Source: Parietaria judaica
Lineage: Eukaryota; Streptophyta; Magnoliopsida; Rosales; Urticaceae
Direction: 5' to 3'
DNA length: 64,000 bases
Assembly: GCA_954871525.1 (NCBI GenBank)
Contig: OX940865.1
Coordinates: 25,280,420 to 25,344,419, forward strand
The translations under genes were made by a program, and so were the position numbers. Within the stretch, counting starts at the first letter, position 1. Every line of letters starts with the position of its first letter. The notes beneath the pieces are model-generated. The model made no database searches, was not told where the DNA came from, and was given only the letters and a program-made list of their open reading frames with translations. Shown here in pieces: positions 34,219-47,357 of this stretch.

Positions 34219-34803
34219 TGTAAATGGAATAGCAAGGCTCGATCCTAAGTCCGGAGTGATGACAAACAATGGTTTTGCCGCTAAACCAAAGCTAGTTTTT
34301 ATCTTATTGAGACATGTTTAATACAAAAACAAAATATCTAAACAATCTAGTCTTAGAAATATAACGCAAAAATTTCCGCCGGAAACAAACAAAAAATGCA
34401 TTTTGAAAAAGAAAAAGAAAACTTTGTGCAAAATATAACCAATCATGTTTCTAAAGGAATATTTTAAATATCTTTTTCCAAAAGCTAAAAATGTTTTGCC
34501 ACCAAACGGCCCGGCATCTCGTGCTGATTTTCAATATTAATTTTAGAAGTGTCTATGGTATTAGTTTGTTCCTTTTAATGTTATTTTTAAAATTGTTTAT
34601 TGTATTAGCTTGTTCCTAAAAATATCATTTTTATAAGTGTTTATATTTATATATATATGGTATTATCATGTTCTCTGAAATATTTAATTGATTTGCTTAA
34701 TAGGAATCATCAACATGGATGTTTCTAATATTGTAACTTGTAAGTATCTTGAATTAATTGTGGTTGCTATAATATTGTAACTTGTAAGTATTTTGAATTA
34801 ATT

Positions 34804-34904
34804 GTGGTTGCTAGGATAGTCTAGTGGTAATTCTACACTACATCTAAAGTAGAGGTTGTGGGTTCGATCCTCATTGCAACAAAGGTGCCTTTCAAAAAAA
34901 CAAA
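34804..34904 (+). mobile_element. tRNA-derived SINE 1 with 18-bp TSD
   Basis: A-box tagtctagtgg and B-box gggttcgatcc are spaced as in a tRNA promoter, and an A-rich tail (caaaaaaacaaa) ends the element. The flanks aagtattttgaattaatt (34786-34803) and aagtatttcgaattaatt (34905-34922) form an 18-bp target-site duplication with one mismatch. A 44-bp duplication (34727-34812) overlaps the left junction. It does not fold as a proper tRNA gene (no good D-arm). Confidence 0.75.
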
Positions 34905-35232
34905 AAGTATTTCGAATTAATTATATAATAAAGATCCAATTATTTACTAATACCCCTTTCTGAAAACCTAATCCAGATATAAACATGGGTTGAAACCCTA
35001 TTTCATGATTGAGGTCCAAACTACCCGGATTTTCAAAAGAAGATGTGGGTATGTGACCGTGACCTATGTTCTAAAAACCGAGGTTGCTCGCGGGTCAATA
35101 TATGTCAAGGTGAATCATTTTTTTTATAATTATATTATGATCATTCAATTATTTATTTAATAAAGATTTTTTTTCCTAAATTTATTTTACAGTTAAGCTT
35201 ATATATACCATCTTCAATCAACCCTCCTCCAT

Positions 35233-35337
35233 GATAAGATGTGCTTGGTCTAGTGGTAACAAATACATCACTTAAGACATTAAAGTTCTTGAATTCGAGT
35301 CATTATGGGGATAGGAGTGAAATCTAAAGATCCTCAT

Positions 35338-35368
<31 letters not shown>
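35233..35368 (+). mobile_element. tRNA-derived SINE 2 with 17-bp TSD
   Basis: A-box tggtctagtgg and B-box-like gaattcgagtc lie in the head, followed by a non-tRNA body and a (TA)n tail. The flanks aatcaaccctcctccat at 35216-35232 and 35369-35385 are a perfect 17-bp target-site duplication, so the insertion is fairly recent. Confidence 0.82.
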
Positions 35369-35779
35369 AATCAACCCTCCTCCATAACACTATCTTATAT
35401 AATAGCATTTTTTAATATATGATTTATATTTATTTTTAAGTATGTTTTTTCTGCGAACTCCTCATCGGTATACTTACAAAATCCAACCGGAACAATCACT
35501 AATTTTTTTAAAAATAATATCGATATTACCCCATACCGCAGTCGAAGATGGTTTGCGGCTTAAAATACTTTTTATGCCTATTTCCGAAACATAATTGGAT
35601 CGGATCCGGTTTTGAAAATAAGGAACTGAGAAATAGGTCATAAATGATATAATCTAATGTGCGTTAAGACCATATTAAGTACCCTGTGCTGCTCTGAAGA
35701 ACCAATAGTAATCTCCAGATCTTGTCCCATCAATTCCCAAACAGTCCTCACCAAAATTAAATAAAAAATAAAAGCACCA

Positions 35780-36170
35780 GTCAAACGTGGCGCTCAGTCG
35801 TACGTTGATTCGCAGTGGCCGGACGTGGACTCCAAAGGACAAATTCATTCCAGTTAATAGCAAACAGCCTTTTAAATTAATAAATAAATATATAAATTCA
35901 TTTCCAAATATTAAAAAAATCGAATATTTAATTAATGACGAGGACCACGTCAGCCACATGACGGGTGGAATAGGTTGGACCTTGGAGGCCCTCGACGCGT
36001 AGACCGGTTCATCGCGCAACACGTGTACGGCTCGGATCGAAAAGGAATAATCGCAGCCTGCGCGCGAATATCGATGGGCCAGCTCGACAACCACCACAGC
36101 TCTCGTGGACACGCCGTACCCTATAAAACCTCCTCGCTAGGGACACGTGTCTGGTGACGTGGAACGTGCC
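35780..36170 (+). promoter_or_regulatory. Promoter of the GBF bZIP gene, rich in ACGT elements
   Basis: TATA box tataaaa at 36122-36128. ACGT-core sites: aacgtggc (35784), gacgtgg (35822), ccacgtca (35945-35952), acacgtgt (36019-36026), the palindrome gacacgtgtc (36142-36151), gacgtgg (~36156) and aacgtgcc (~36163). G-box factors bind CACGTG cores, so feedback by its own product or other bZIP/bHLH factors is plausible. Confidence 0.6.
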
Positions 36171-37247
36171 TTGGCGCTCTTCTTCTCCTTCTACTTTCTT
36201 TCTATTTTTCTTTCCGTAAAGCCTCACTCTTTTTTTCGCTCCGATTCTAGAGAGAGAAACCAGAGAGAGAGGTTTTGGATTTCGAAGCTTGTGAGCGAAG
36301 GATTTTCAGAGGAAATTCGTTGAGGTTTTGGATTCTCAGGTGCGTTGAAATTTGGATTTCCGATTTTTTTATTTTTTTGAATTTTTGAATTTTTCTTAGG
36401 AGAATTTTGATTCGGTGGGTCTGTTTGGTTGCCGAGAAAGTGAGCGAGAAAAAAAGCATGCGTGGAGTGTTGAATATTAGGATTTACAATTGCTGTTTGG
36501 TTAGTGAGAAAATGTAGCGTCGAATTTCATCGCAAGGAAGGTTTGAATGGCGTGTAGATCTTGTTCGAGTCATGTCGATGGTGAATCGTGTCGATGGATT
36601 TCTTGTGTTAATTACTGTTTAGAGTTGATTAGGACATTTTAAACTTGAATCTATGTAATTAAGGAGGATAAAGCAGATTAAGAAGTTTTGGATTAGAACG
36701 AGATCGTAGAGAAATGGCGAGAGTCCATAAGTATTGTTTTACAGAGCTTGGATAATAAAAATTATATTATGTTATATAGTATATATTAATAATATTATAT
36801 AAAAATATATATGCTGATCTGTACGGTTAATAAAGTTTCTTTCGGGGGTATTATTGTCATTTATCGTTCAGAATATGCGCTGCTAAAAATGGCCACGCCT
36901 ACGATCATCTTTCTTACCAATGGCACTAGAGACAGTGGAAAGACTCTTTTGACCCCGGACTCACCCTAGATTTACCGGTCGGCGATTATATTTTTTGCTT
37001 TAATTTTAATTTCATAAAGAAAGAGAACAAACCAATAAATTTTGACTTTTTTTTTTCTTCTTGAAATCCACTGAAGATTTACGCTATTCTTAAACTAATA
37101 ATTAAATACAATATTAATTTTAAGCTATGGTTTTTTGACATATGAGTACGTGGACTTTCTGGGTTTATTGACAATATATATTGGTCAAAGGAATGATTGT
37201 TACTTTGTTCATCTCTGTAGGATTCACCAAATAATACCACGTTAAAC

Positions 37248-40065
37248 ATGGGAAACGACGAAGATGGAAAACCCGTGAAGCCCGAAAAGTCACCCCCGCC
37301 TCCGGCGCAGGTCAACACCTCTAGATTTTGTTTCTTGGATTCTAAGTTTCAAGTGGTTGATCCATTTCACGGTGTGTAAAACGCATGTCGTTTTTTGTTG
37401 AACAGGATCACACTGGTCAGGCGAATGTACACGTGTACCCTGATTGGGCAGCCATGCAGGTAAATATATTATCGATGATGAATGATTTATGGTTGAAATA
37501 TATATTAATTAATTAGTATTGATGAATGAAAACAAAACAGGCATATTACGGTCCCAGAGTGGCGCTTCCACCGTATTACAATTCAGCTGTGGCTTCAGGC
37601 CACGCTCCTCATCCCTACATGTGGGGTCCACCTCAGGTATTTATTAATTTTTGACAATATATATATATATATATATATAAATATATGTGTGTCTGTATAG
37701 CTCGGGTATTATGTATATATAGAAACATGTACTTAACAAATTGTCCGATCAGTAATGTTTCACAATTTCAAATTTATGTCAAGCTTAGCTCTCTTTAGCA
37801 GTAATGGTCGATGTATACACACACACATATATATACTCTTTTAGCCGTAATGGTTGATGTATAAATATATATAGCAGTAATGGTTTTCCTCCGCCGTAAG
37901 TGAGGATTCTATGAATAAATTTGAGACGGGTTCCCTGTGTGGGTGATCTCCGGCTATTTGATAAAAAAATTTAGCGGCGGTATACTGATGGCATAAGCAG
38001 CTGACTGTTTCAATCAATCTTGCAGCCCATGATGCCGCCTTACGGCCCACCATACGCTGCAATGTACCCTCACGGTCACGGAGGTGTTTATCCCCATCCC
38101 GGAGTCCCTGTTGTAAGTGTTTGACTTTTTGTTGACCATGCTTCAGTTACGAATTTATACATAGCGGAGATTTTCAATTTATTTCTGGGTTCCGACGAAG
38201 TATTTACATGCTTAGCCCCGCCAATGTTACCTTATAATGCTAATGAATTTTTCCCTGGGTTTTGCTTCAGGGGCCGCATGGTCAAGGAGTTCCGTCATCG
38301 CCAGCTGTAAGCTCTTGACCTTTTAGTTTCACATGACTATGGTTTTAACACACTCACACACACAGTGTGTGTGTGTATGTATACAGGTATTATGTATACA
38401 TCAATAATTGGAAATGTGCTGTTCTGTCATTCAGGCTGTAGCTCTGAGTGTGGAGACGCCTACGAAGTCTTCGGGTAATACGGAGAAGGGATTGGTCAAA
38501 AAGATGAAAGGGTTTGATGGTCTTGCTATGTCGATAGGCAATGGTAATTCCGAGGCTCTGTCTGAGAAGATTTCGCAGAGGTTTGCTAACCTTCCAGTTA
38601 CTCTTATCGTTTACATTCTACCGTTCGGCATGATTTTTTTTAATACCGTAAACCAATTGGCTGATATGAATTGTATTATGTTACCACAGTTTGGAGACAG
38701 ACGGGACAAGTGACGGAAGTGACGGGAATACTGCTGGGGTGAGGACTCTTGACTCTCTAGCCATATCTGTTGACCTTAGTTCTGTTTTGATTTACACATT
38801 GTTAACTTGAAGAACCTCTCTGCTGTGTTCAGGCCAATCAAAGCCGAAGAAAACGAAGTCGAGAAGGGACACCGATCCCTGGTATTTATTCATTAACATT
38901 CCCTCTTTTAGCCATCACAGCATAATATGTTATTCGTATTCATTATCGTTCTTTACATGTTGGAAGACCGGGTACTTTTATATTTTTTACTTCAAGATTA
39001 AATCTTCTGCTAAAAGACATGAAAGGTCATAATGTCGAAACGGATTGCTAGAAAATATGATAATTTATATTTTCAATCTGATGCTCAATTCTGCGATTGT
39101 AGTTAAAGTTGGAGTTGAGAAGAGTGATGATCAGGCCGATGGTAAGGATATAAAAGTAAAATCTGACAAGCCCACAGGCTTAGCTGTTTCTGCTACTGTT
39201 GCTGCTGTTTCTCCGGACATGACCACCGCCTTGGAACTGAGGAATTCCTCTAACTTGAGCCCGGTTTTGCCTGCCGAGACTTGGGTACACGTACGTCTAT
39301 AGATTCTACTCTATTGCTCAAATATCTAACTTCTACTTTATCTTAAAAAATTATCATACGCCCTTTTACTTATAATTGCTACACATGCTGCAGAATGATC
39401 GAGAGCTAAAGCGAGAAAGGAGGAAACAGTCGAACCGAGAATCTGCTAGGAGATCGAGGTTGAGGAAGCAGGTACGAAATGATGATCTGTTTGAATTCCT
39501 TTTATATTTAGGGTTCTGCGTTTAGGTGCGAGACAGTGATATGTTTGAATTCCTTCTACATTTTAGGGATTAGAGATGATCTGTTTGAATTCATTCAATA
39601 TCTGTATTTCTCTTTGCGTGATCATTTCAGGCCGAGACTGAGGAACTCGGGCGTAAAGTTGAAACCTTGACTGTCGAGAACATGGCCCTCAAGTCCGAAC
39701 TTTCCCGATTAGCAGAAAACTCGGAGAAGCTTAGGCTAGAAAATTCCAAATTAGTGGTATGTAAATTCCTTTTCACAATTAATTATTCTCTCGGTAACAT
39801 AATTTTTATACTTGTTATTGATTTTCGAAATCAATAGGACAAGCTGAAAAATGTTCAACTCGGACATACCGAAAAGATCATTCTGACCAAAATGGACAAA
39901 CCGATCAGCACGGAAAACCTACTTTCCAGAGTCAACGCCGCCAATTCTGTTGACCGGATCCCTGAGGAAGAGACCAGCATTTACGAGAAGAGCTCGAAAC
40001 CGGGAGCGAAGCTGCATCAACTACTCAACACAAGTCCGAGGGCCGACGCGGTCGCCGCCGGCTGA
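37248..40065 (+). CDS. GBF: G-box binding factor, bZIP transcription factor (GBF2/GBF3 type)
   Basis: Coding exons: 37248-37310, 37406-37459, 37541-37636, 38026-38112, 38271-38306, 38435-38580, 38690-38738, 38833-38881, 39103-39290, 39394-39471, 39631-39756, 39838-40065, all GT-AG and in phase, giving 399 aa. A non-coding first exon (~36150-36339) is joined by an 881-base intron to an acceptor at 37220. The N-terminal proline-rich region (HVYPDWAAMQAYYGPRV, PYMWGPPQPMMPPYGPPY) is the GBF activation domain. It is followed by FDGLAMSIGNGN, an NLS-like QSRRKRSREGTP, the basic region KRERRKQSNRESARRSRLRK, a leucine zipper (exon 11), and the GBF end KLHQLLNTSPRADAVAAG. It binds CACGTG G-boxes as a dimer in the nucleus, in light, ABA and stress-responsive promoters. 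The wording is closer to GBF3, while local gene order fits GBF2 (At4g01120). Confidence 0.95.
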
Positions 40066-41230
40066 TCGGGCAATCGGGCCGCTCGTTAATTATGTAGTTT
40101 TGGCATATTTCAAGCCCAAAATTACCGCTAACAATAAGGTGTAACATTCTACCTCGGCCCTGCTAAAACCGGTAATCAAATTTTTACTAAGAAACTGATG
40201 TGTTTTTTTTTTTTTTTTTTTTTTTGAGTATTTAGAACTTGAAAAGAGTGGCTTCTAATGTCGGTCACTAAATTAGGTAGTGTGTAAATTTAAGAAGAAT
40301 TTAAGACAGAGAAAGAACGTACCAGTTTGTAATGTGATTGGTGGTTTGTGTAACTTTATATGTCGTTTAAGGTCTTTGAAGAAGACTTTCATATCCAATA
40401 CGTCGTCGTTTAACAGCTTGAAGGGGGTGTTCCTTGCGTTTTGAGGGTCGTAACTTTTTTATGTGAGACATTTGCTTATGTTTTGTCAATATGGAGAAAT
40501 GGTATCACCGGTTAAGTTTTTTTTTAGTTGAAAATAAAAATTGGGATTTTGTTTTGGGTTTAAATGAAATATTTTTCATTTTTTTTACAAGAACGACGAG
40601 TTAATCTCAGCAAATTCAAATATATAAATATTTCATAAATTGAGATTTTTTTATTCTGTTTTTTCCGAATAAAACTTACAGGCTTTAGAAACTTTTAGAA
40701 CTTAATATCACGTGCTCCGCGGGATATAAGAGAAATTCCATAAACATATATTTAGTTTTACTTTATAATATTTCATATCCAATTTATCTATTAACCGCAT
40801 GACTAATTTTAAAATACATGTGATTGAAATACTTATTATTATGAATTCTAATATATAATAATTAAAAACGGAACAACCTCCTATTATATATAGATCGTTA
40901 ATTTATTATCGAAGAAATATACAAAGGTGAGTGAAAGAAATATACAAAGGTGGGTGATGAATCTATACTTGAATCTGTGGCGGAGCCAATTTTTTGGTTC
41001 AGCCGAAGCACTATATAACTATTATAAATTTTACTGAATTAGTTTAAACGATACTCAACTTTTTATATTTTATTTATGTGTTTATATTTTTATAAGTAGA
41101 CCAAAACTCATATTTTTAGTGAGCATATGTGCAATCAATTTTCTTATCTTATTAAATAATTTAAACGTTGTATTGTTTTTTGCAATATATCATGAAAAAT
41201 AATAGAGCAACAAAATCATAACTAAGCTTT
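40066..41230. other. 3' region of GBF and AT-rich DNA
   Basis: The first ~300 bases are probably 3' UTR. A 24-base T run lies at about 40203-40225. Near 40977 ctgtggcggagccaa is a motif often seen at plant repeat edges. No gene. Confidence 0.5.
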
Positions 41231-41274
41231 TTATAATAGTTCAAAATATAAGAAAATAAAGGCTAATGTAGAAA

Positions 41275-41440
41275 TAATAGGAGTATATATTATTGAGATA
41301 GGTAAACCGAGGTACTCCCCTCTGAGAACCGTAAATGAGAATTTCATCTCGTACGGCTCAAACAGAAAGACCAAAATACAAGTTCTATCAGATACGTAAT
41401 GTGTTCGAAACTGAGTAATTATACGATTCACTCTTTTCTG
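41275..41440 (-). other. Organelle-type group II intron domain V relic (possible NUPT)
   Basis: On the minus strand gagccgtacgagatgaaatt followed by ctcatttacggttctcagag has the hairpin form of group II intron domain V as found in plastid introns. It continues into gtacctcggtttacctatct, wording I associate with plastid intron ends. Surrounding sequence is AT-rich nuclear DNA. Which plastid intron it came from I cannot say. Confidence 0.5.
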
Positions 41441-42315
41441 ACCATAGGAAAGAATAAAAATTCGAAAGCTATTTTTTGTGGTTATAATGCCAAAATATCA
41501 AGTTGGTATATGTAACCATGCAAAATAAAAGGAGATAAATCTCTTTATCTCATGCATAAAAATAAAAAAAGTGTCTTGAAAATTTTAATGTGTTTTGTTA
41601 TAAAGTTTACCGACATAAGTAATACAAATACAATATCTCTTTATTAATTTTTTTTCTTTTTATATATAAGTGTAAGCACGTGCATACGCTCTTATACGCT
41701 CGTACGTATGTATTGGATTCATAGACTGTATATATGAATGAATCTTTTGATTTGTTGTTTCAAACTTGTTAAGTTCATATATTGGAGACTTATATTATTA
41801 ATATGTGAACACTTTACATGAAACTAAAAGTCTTAGGATAAACTATATAAGATATGTAGCAGATTTGAGATTGCGCAACTATGGTGAGTAATTTTATAGT
41901 TTAATTAGAACAAATTTAGACATACAATGTCAATTTATATCCAATTTTTTTTTTTGTATGGCAGTCTGGCACCTACGAAGACATTATACGTATATAAAAA
42001 AATGTACAATGATATAATATTTTAATGTGTCGAAATCATAATTTCTTAATTTCTTATAAACATTATCATGTACGGCTTGCCCAATTATTTTATTTTCCAA
42101 AAATTTAGATTCCACTTGCTCTCTATACAAATTAATTGTCATATAATAGTTTATATATGACACGATTAACAATAAAATATCTCATTCTACCAACCAACAA
42201 CATAAGTAGAGACTAACCAAAAAATACATCTAAATTAAAACAAAAGTGGTATTTCGTGTTTTCTAACATAATGCTACTCCTGATAATAAATATCTTATAT
42301 TATTATTATTATTAC

Positions 42316-42373
<58 letters not shown>

Positions 42374-43060
42374 TGTGGTCTTGTTTATTGAGCGGCTTGA
42401 TTCTTTGGAAATCAAAAGAAGGAAAGTGAGGCTCTGAAGAACAAGTCAAAGGCGATACAATAAGGATAAGCTATTCCATTTTAGTATCTTTTTTCACTAA
42501 ACGCCTCATAAGCGCTTACTTTTATTGGTTGAAAACAGTAACACCAACTTTTAACTCGATTTAAAATTAATATATTCTTGTTTTAACTCAATTAATTGGG
42601 TGACGTAGACGCCTCATAAGCGCTTACGTGAAAGATAGATGCTCGATCTTCCGCTCAACCTCTTCTAAAATAGTTGTCTAGTTTTCTCTCCTTTCTCAGT
42701 TTTGATTATATGCTTGATTTGGTTTATAAGTGAGTCTTAATTATTTTAATTGTCAATCTCAATAGAAGTTCATTTATATATAGGGTTTGATTAAAATTTT
42801 GAATTATATATTTGTAATAACGTCGTTATTCTATGAATTGCACGACTTATTCTTCAACTTCTAATTGGGTTTGAATAGATTTTCAAAATAAACTTTGTGT
42901 TATTTTCATGAGTATCTTTTAAATTGAAGTTTTTAATATGAAAGTCGTCAAAAAATTCAAAAATAGAATGATAATGAAAGACGCAAACGTGTGTAAATAC
43001 ATTTTTTTAACATATTAGATAAAGTAATTAAAAACGCAAAATATACAAAAAAAATTTCTT
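41440..43060. other. AT-rich intergenic DNA
   Basis: No gene. acgcctcataagcgcttac occurs at 42501 and again at 42609. A trinucleotide repeat lies at 42297-42372. Confidence 0.5.
42297..42372. repeat. (ATT)n microsatellite
   Basis: About 25 copies of a TTA/ATT trinucleotide with one interruption (attacta). Likely length-polymorphic. Confidence 0.9.
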
Positions 43061-43062
43061 CA

Positions 43063-43268
43063 TTGGATGACATTATTGGCCAAGATTACATGTACTCACA
43101 TTATAAGATATTTGTCACGGTAAGAACAACCGGCGTTATTAGCCGCGGGCACTATCGGCCAAGATTACAAATATTACGCAATTTCTGCGTCTCTAGAGAT
43201 CGAACCCGAGATCTCATGAAAAGTCTTATTGTAGCGGATTTAACACTAAGCCGAACAAACTTGGTTTA
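43063..43268 (-). mobile_element. Candidate tRNA-derived SINE, minus strand
   Basis: Read on the minus strand: A-box-like cggcttagtg, then B-box gggttcgatct, then a body containing atgcccgcggctaat-like sequence and ggccaagattaca in two copies (43078 and 43157 on the +). No clear TSD, so ends are approximate. Confidence 0.45.
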
Positions 43269-43269
43269 A

Positions 43270-44327
43270 TTTTTAGTATTTAGTCGATGCGACTAATCGC
43301 AATTATCATGTTTTGTTTGTTAAAGCTTAAAATTTAAAATCACTTACAAACAGTTTCGGCATCAAAATCAAGAAACCTGTGAGGAAGCAACAGCGAGGGT
43401 CTCTAATCTGATCTTATCTAATTTCATTTTTTTATTGTTTTTCGGTCCAAATGGTCAAGCTCAATTATTTTTAATTTTTTAAGTTTTCCATTTATTTGAA
43501 CTCTTTTGTTTGAGAGCACACGCATTATTAAAATAGTATATAAATGTAGACCTCAGTCAAAAATGGAAAAAGACCTTTCATTCAACTATCTTTTGGCACA
43601 ACATTATTTATATTTTTTTGACTCTATTATGATATGATTCCTCAAAATTACGTACTTTTCGTATCCACGTCGTCTTAGATCTCAGCAACCAAAACAAATA
43701 AATAAATAAACAATACTATCTAGTTGCCTTCTTAGAATTATTTTTGGACATATATGTCTCGATACTTACATTTTTTATTTTCCATTTTTATCTTAATTCT
43801 TAAATCATTTTAAATTTAACACTATTACACATAGTCTAGGAACTCTATACAATTTTTAAAAAAAAAATAAGAGAAGTTTTTATAAATTAAATACAACTTT
43901 AACCTCTAGTAAATACAATCTTTCAAAAAAGTAATAATACAAAGATTAAAAAAAATGTTAAGAAATTGAGGAAAAAACTATAAAACAAAACATACAAAGT
44001 AGTGATAGAATCATTTTAAAAAGTGAGCCAGATAGGAACAAAAAATTAAAGTGAGGGACCTCCCTTGATATATGTCTAATTATTTTTCCACGAGGTTGCC
44101 TCCTAAAATTATTATCTTTTGATATTATTTTGGGGTCCTTATTTAATACAAGCTTCATAAATGGTACGCTTAAGCTTTGAGTGTTGCTTCAGTTTCCGTT
44201 AATGGCGTTCGTCGTGTTATACACATGTCAGCTTCATCGATGAACACTCATGTTATTTGACTTTTATTCTTCACACAATCTATTTCCTTCAATAATGGTA
44301 TAAGGAAGTTTTTTTCTTTATATAAAA
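43270..44327. other. AT-rich intergenic DNA
   Basis: No gene or named repeat seen. Poly-A/T runs and short open frames only. Confidence 0.5.
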
Positions 44328-44680
44328 ACTAGTGGACAACACCGCGCTTCGCGCGGTGGCGAGAATGTCTCGTTTAAATTTTAATAGAAAGGTGGATAAA
44401 TTAATTCTAGAGTGTGTGTTGTAATCCAAACCAAGGTTCAAAATTTTGCTAAAATTGGTCGACATTTAGACCGATTTTCGTTTTTCGGAGATATGCGAAA
44501 CGAAAACCCTTTCGTCTCGCTGGATTTTTACCATTTTTCGCATGGGCACGTGGATGGAATTTCGTTTTTCGTTTTTGTGAGTAAAAATTGCAAAAAATAG
44601 TTGGAATTTCGCATAAAATTAAAATTTTGGTAGATTTCGGCAAAAATACCTATTAAACTTTCGGCAAAAATAAACTCACT
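44328..44680 (-). mobile_element. Candidate Helitron 3' terminus
   Basis: On the minus strand a hairpin ccgcgcgaagcgcgg (6-bp stem) is followed nine bases later by CTAGT and then a T. This is the order of a Helitron end (hairpin, CTRRT, host T). The terminal base is at 44328. The 5' end could not be placed. No Rep/helicase frame is in the window, so it would be non-autonomous. Confidence 0.4.
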
Positions 44681-44940
44681 TAATATTATACACTTCAAAT
44701 AATATTATATACTTAACATACATATTAACTTCACCTAACGTAGATATACACTTAATATACATATTCATTTAATATTATACACTTCAACTAAATATTAAAT
44801 TTGTTAACATGCATATTCACTTAATATTACACACTTAACATACATATCCACTTCACATAATAATTTGACTTAATATTATACACTTCAACTAATAAAGTAA
44901 CTTAACATTATACATTTCACCTACATATTTAAGTCACAAA
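44680..44940. repeat. Degenerate minisatellite of cacttaatattatacacttc
   Basis: Repeated words cttaatattatacacttcaa, cttaacatacatat and similar recur about eight to ten times with variation over ~260 bp. It may belong to the candidate Helitron next to it. Confidence 0.6.
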
Positions 44941-47357
44941 TGTGTTTTGTTGTATACAATTATGTCTTGTATTTATTAAATATATCGTTTTGAACCTATA
45001 TAAATATTTTGCTTAAATACTCAAATATTTTTACAAAATATCCATCGAAAATCCCATCCGCATGTGGTATGCCCATGCGGTATATGCGGCATGCCCTTTT
45101 TTTTGCCATTTTCCCATCGACATACCCATCGATATATCTATAAAAAAATACGAAACGACATCGGCTAGCGGCATTTTAAAGCTTGATCTAAACAACTATA
45201 TCTAAGGAGATCTTGTTTATATATCTAGGTAATGTCATTGCTAAATGTTTAAATATTAGTAGATATATTGTTATTTTTGTAGAACTGAATGAATAACAAA
45301 AATATTATTTCCAAAACAATATCATAATAAAAGAGTTCGTCGAAATTTGATAATTTATGATTCCTCATTCTTTCATGAATACGACACTAATTTCCAATAA
45401 AGACACTCTTACGGTCATAATATATAAATCCTGTAAATAAATAATAAAAATCATACAACATAGCGAAATGTCACACGCGATATGTGAATATACCATGTTA
45501 TCTTAGATATAAATAAATTACATTAATAAATTATGTAGCAGTTGAGGCAGCATTCATGAATGATTATAATTTTAAGTTTTAACTAATTCGAATATAATTT
45601 TAACTATAATTTATACAATGAAAAAGCACTAACTCAAATATAATTTTAAGTGCTAATTAATTTAGTTTGTTACTAATTGTCTAAACAATAATCATTACTG
45701 TTAAATGATATAACGTACTTGATCTTGTCAACTTCAAGTTCACATAGACGTAAAAGAAAATATACAAATTTAGTAAAGCTTCACTTTCTTAACAATCTCA
45801 AAATAATTTCTTAAAAATCTCAACTATATACATATCCATCCAGTATGTTTATCCGGTAAGGATAATGTCGAGAAAATTGGCGGGTAAAAAATTGTCCAGT
45901 GCTTTTCTGAAATTGTGTAGTAAAATTACACAAACATGAATACAAATAGATATAAAATTTCTTTGAGTTATGGAGTTAATCGCACAAATTGCCCCTCTGA
46001 TCCCTTTGTATAAAAAAGGGACACAAATGATATTCTTTGTCGTGATATAGTGACCCAAATGGTCCTTAAAATAAATTTGACTTATATTTATTTACTATCC
46101 TTCATCAAAAGGGGATATTTCTAATTTCTATCATTAACTCTAAATTGTATGAAAACATAGACATGCATTAACTTATTCATAAATATTTATAATCATACTA
46201 CGCGAAAAAAAGAAGTAATTAAGATTAATAATTTATTAAGATTCGATCTCTGTATTTTCTCTGACATGAGGAAACATTTTAATCTTCAGATTTCAGTCAA
46301 ACAAACAAAAGAAGTAGAGCAATAACTTTAGATAACACTTGACACTCGCAATATAATATTCTTCCGTTACAAATCTTGGGAATCGTCGATGATCAGAGAG
46401 GAGTAAGTTGGTGAATATTAAGACCAAACTTCAGTTAAATGTTAATAAGGCCAAACTTCAGATAAATATTCTCAAGGCTTGTCGGAATCACTGGCCTTAC
46501 AAGAATCGCCATTAAAATTGGTGTGTATCTCCTGTTTTTGTCGCTCCTTAGCTTCGTACTCTAGTTATGCAACCTCTAGCAAATCTAAGATATACAAAAT
46601 CTCATTTATTGTTTGCAATCTGCAAATGACAATCAAAACATTTGAATGTATATCAAGTTCAATCTTGATATAAAACCAATAAAATCTAACTCAGCTGATA
46701 AAAAAAAAAAAAAAAAAACAAATATGTGTAGAACTAAAACAAAAGTCAATCTAGCAAATCAAACTCAAATAATGTAATCTAACTCAGAAGAACCAACTAA
46801 AGTAAAATGGGATCAAATCCAATCTAACAACATAATCAAAATTAAATCAAATCTCAAACCTCACGGTATCTTTTCACACATTTGATCTTCCTAACTTTTG
46901 TGGATTTTGTTGTGGATTTGACTAAATAATCAGTCAAACACATTTTAATATTTTGAACGTATCACCTTGATTTTGTTCTGGAATATTTCATCTTCGTCTA
47001 ATTTCTTGGATACTTCATTGCATGGCATTCTTTGAGAGGTATCAAGGAAGACTCAAGAATGAAGGATATAAAATTCAAAATCTTTAAAGACAAAGTTGCA
47101 AGTATACACTAAAAAACGTATGAAATTATTCATATTGCCTTACGATATTCCACACATTGTAGTTTTGATAATACTCAATTTGCATAATAATAATAATAAT
47201 AATAATAGTAATAATATCAGAGAGCATGAGTAAGCAGCTTTTTCATTGAAGTTTTTTATTAATCTTCGAGAGCGAAAAAAAGCCCTATCTAAATAAAAAT
47301 CAGTCAAAAATGTATTAATCAATATCACTATCCTCCTAAACATATATTTTCATATTA
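44940..47357. other. AT-rich intergenic DNA
   Basis: No gene recognised. A poly-A run lies near 46701-46718 and an (ATA)n stretch near 47186-47216. Confidence 0.5.

Noticed and set aside
34804..34880. tRNA gene
   Set aside because: A and B boxes are present but the D and anticodon arms do not fold well, and the segment is flanked by an 18-bp target-site duplication with an A-rich tail, which fits a SINE.
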